Assembly (NCBI RefSeq): GCF_000699445.3
Contig: NC_067195.1
Location: 16,315,287 to 16,379,286 of the forward strand
Origin: Schistosoma haematobium
Lineage: Eukaryota > Platyhelminthes > Trematoda > Strigeidida > Schistosomatidae
Reading direction: 5' to 3'
DNA length: 64,000 nucleotides
Made by a program: the position numbers and the translations under genes
Shown here: piece by piece, positions 63,126-64,000 of the stretch
Layout of the letters: every line of letters starts with the position of its first letter
How positions within the stretch are numbered: the first letter of the stretch is position 1
The notes under the pieces: generated by a model
Told to the model about the DNA's origin: nothing
The model's database searches: none
Seen by the model: the letters and a program-made list of their open reading frames with translations, nothing else

Positions 63126-64000
63126 TAGATACCGCGTGTTTTATCAATAAGAGACTAGTTGTGAATAGGTACTTATTTAGATCGTGGGACAGAAAAGCTG
63201 GGGAACGATGTTGTCTTTTGGAAGCACAAAACGTTCATTAACACTTAATATAAAGTAATAGGAAAAATAATGCCTATACAAAATGAAGAAGTAAATGACT
63301 ACTTGAGCTATGATTTTGTGACATGATTGAGATGTTTGTGATCAACCTTTAACCAATCAACTCAAGTCCCTTCATCAGCTTCCCTCTGTAATCAACTTCC
63401 GCAGGAATGAAGGTTCGATCAGCTTACTAAACAAGCGCATCTCAGTTTGCTCCCCGCAGCCTAAAAGTGTATAACTACCTCGTTCGATGTTCGACTGTCA
63501 ATAAGTGATTGTCCAGTCAATACTCGAAGATACTCCACAGATGTCACCTACCTTACTATCTCCTTATCTTATCTCGTAGCACTTAGTTTTTTCCACAAAT
63601 CGTTGCCCATAACTTGTGAAACGTGTCCTCTAAGTGAGGAACACAGCTTGTAAGAGAATGGAGGGTAGCAAAATGAAACAAGAATGTCAGAGAAAATGCC
63701 ACGGGTGGGCTACTCAACATCATTTTGGTGAGGTATGATTTCCTTGTGTTCTATCCGGCCATCAGGTGTTTACTCACCTACCTCTTAAGTATCTTTCGAG
63801 CCATAAACAAAGAACAATCTACTTCGAACAAAAAATAATTAGAGTTTGTCAAACCTGAGGAGCTGCTCTACAGTTTGTATAAGAAAATCAGATACTAAAG
63901 GGAATGTACAATTATAAGTGATAAATGTTCGGTTCTACATGAATGTTTGGCTTACATAACTTGAAGTCATAGTTCACACAAAGCGCTATACAAATATACT
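63126..64000. other. Right end of window, nothing recognised
   Basis: No coding, LTR or SINE signature. The beginning may still be decayed LTR. Confidence 0.45.

Overview
This is an AT-rich, repeat-dense piece of a flatworm nuclear genome, most likely a blood fluke (Schistosoma). The evidence is tRNA-headed SINEs of the Sm-alpha type that carry hammerhead ribozyme motifs, together with RTE, CR1-like, Penelope-like, CACTA and Ty3/gypsy elements, and a host gene whose small exons are spread over 20 kb. There is no bacterial-style operon, rRNA or CRISPR array. Most open frames longer than 60 codons are chance frames or pieces of transposons.

Host gene (3.9-24.7 kb, minus strand): six exons with consensus GT/AG borders and compatible phases join into one 848-codon arrestin-domain (ARRDC/alpha-arrestin-like) protein. 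It has an N-terminal and a C-terminal arrestin domain, two long Ser/Asn-rich insertions, and a PPIY (PPxY) motif in the last exon. Its five introns (2.3-7.7 kb) hold SINEs, a 471-bp RTE derivative, Sm-alpha copies, Penelope-like relics and microsatellites.

Left edge (0.4-2.0 kb): the 3' end of a CR1/L2-like LINE, a block of CCCCAAAA/TTTTGGGG motifs, and a short ORF-less RTE derivative.

Middle (25-44 kb): microsatellites upstream of the host gene; a tRNA-headed SINE at 28.0-28.35 kb; a decayed CACTA transposon at 29.3-32.2 kb with a TNP2-like transposase and CCCC/AAAA-rich ends; then Penelope-like (RT plus GIY-YIG) relics at 37.2-40.5 kb, one with a hammerhead-like motif near its 3' end; further SINEs at 40.0, 40.8-41.0 and 44.3 kb.

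Right (45-64 kb): a near full-length but dead RTE element (45.4-49.2 kb) that is the apparent parent of the two short derivatives; a second, different RTE relic joined to an Sm-alpha copy (49.9-51.7 kb); and a young Ty3/gypsy element (54161-58245) inserted in opposite orientation into an older solo LTR of the same family. The two LTRs of the young element differ at two visible positions, it is flanked by a GTCG duplication, and the split older LTR adds up to exactly the same 323 bp. It lacks gag and part of RT. Diverged LTR relics of a related family lie at 61.2 and 63.1 kb.

The most interesting theme is self-cleaving RNA. Three tRNA-headed SINE families and one Penelope-like element all carry hammerhead-like cores in this window, and one SINE copy has a compensatory stem I change.
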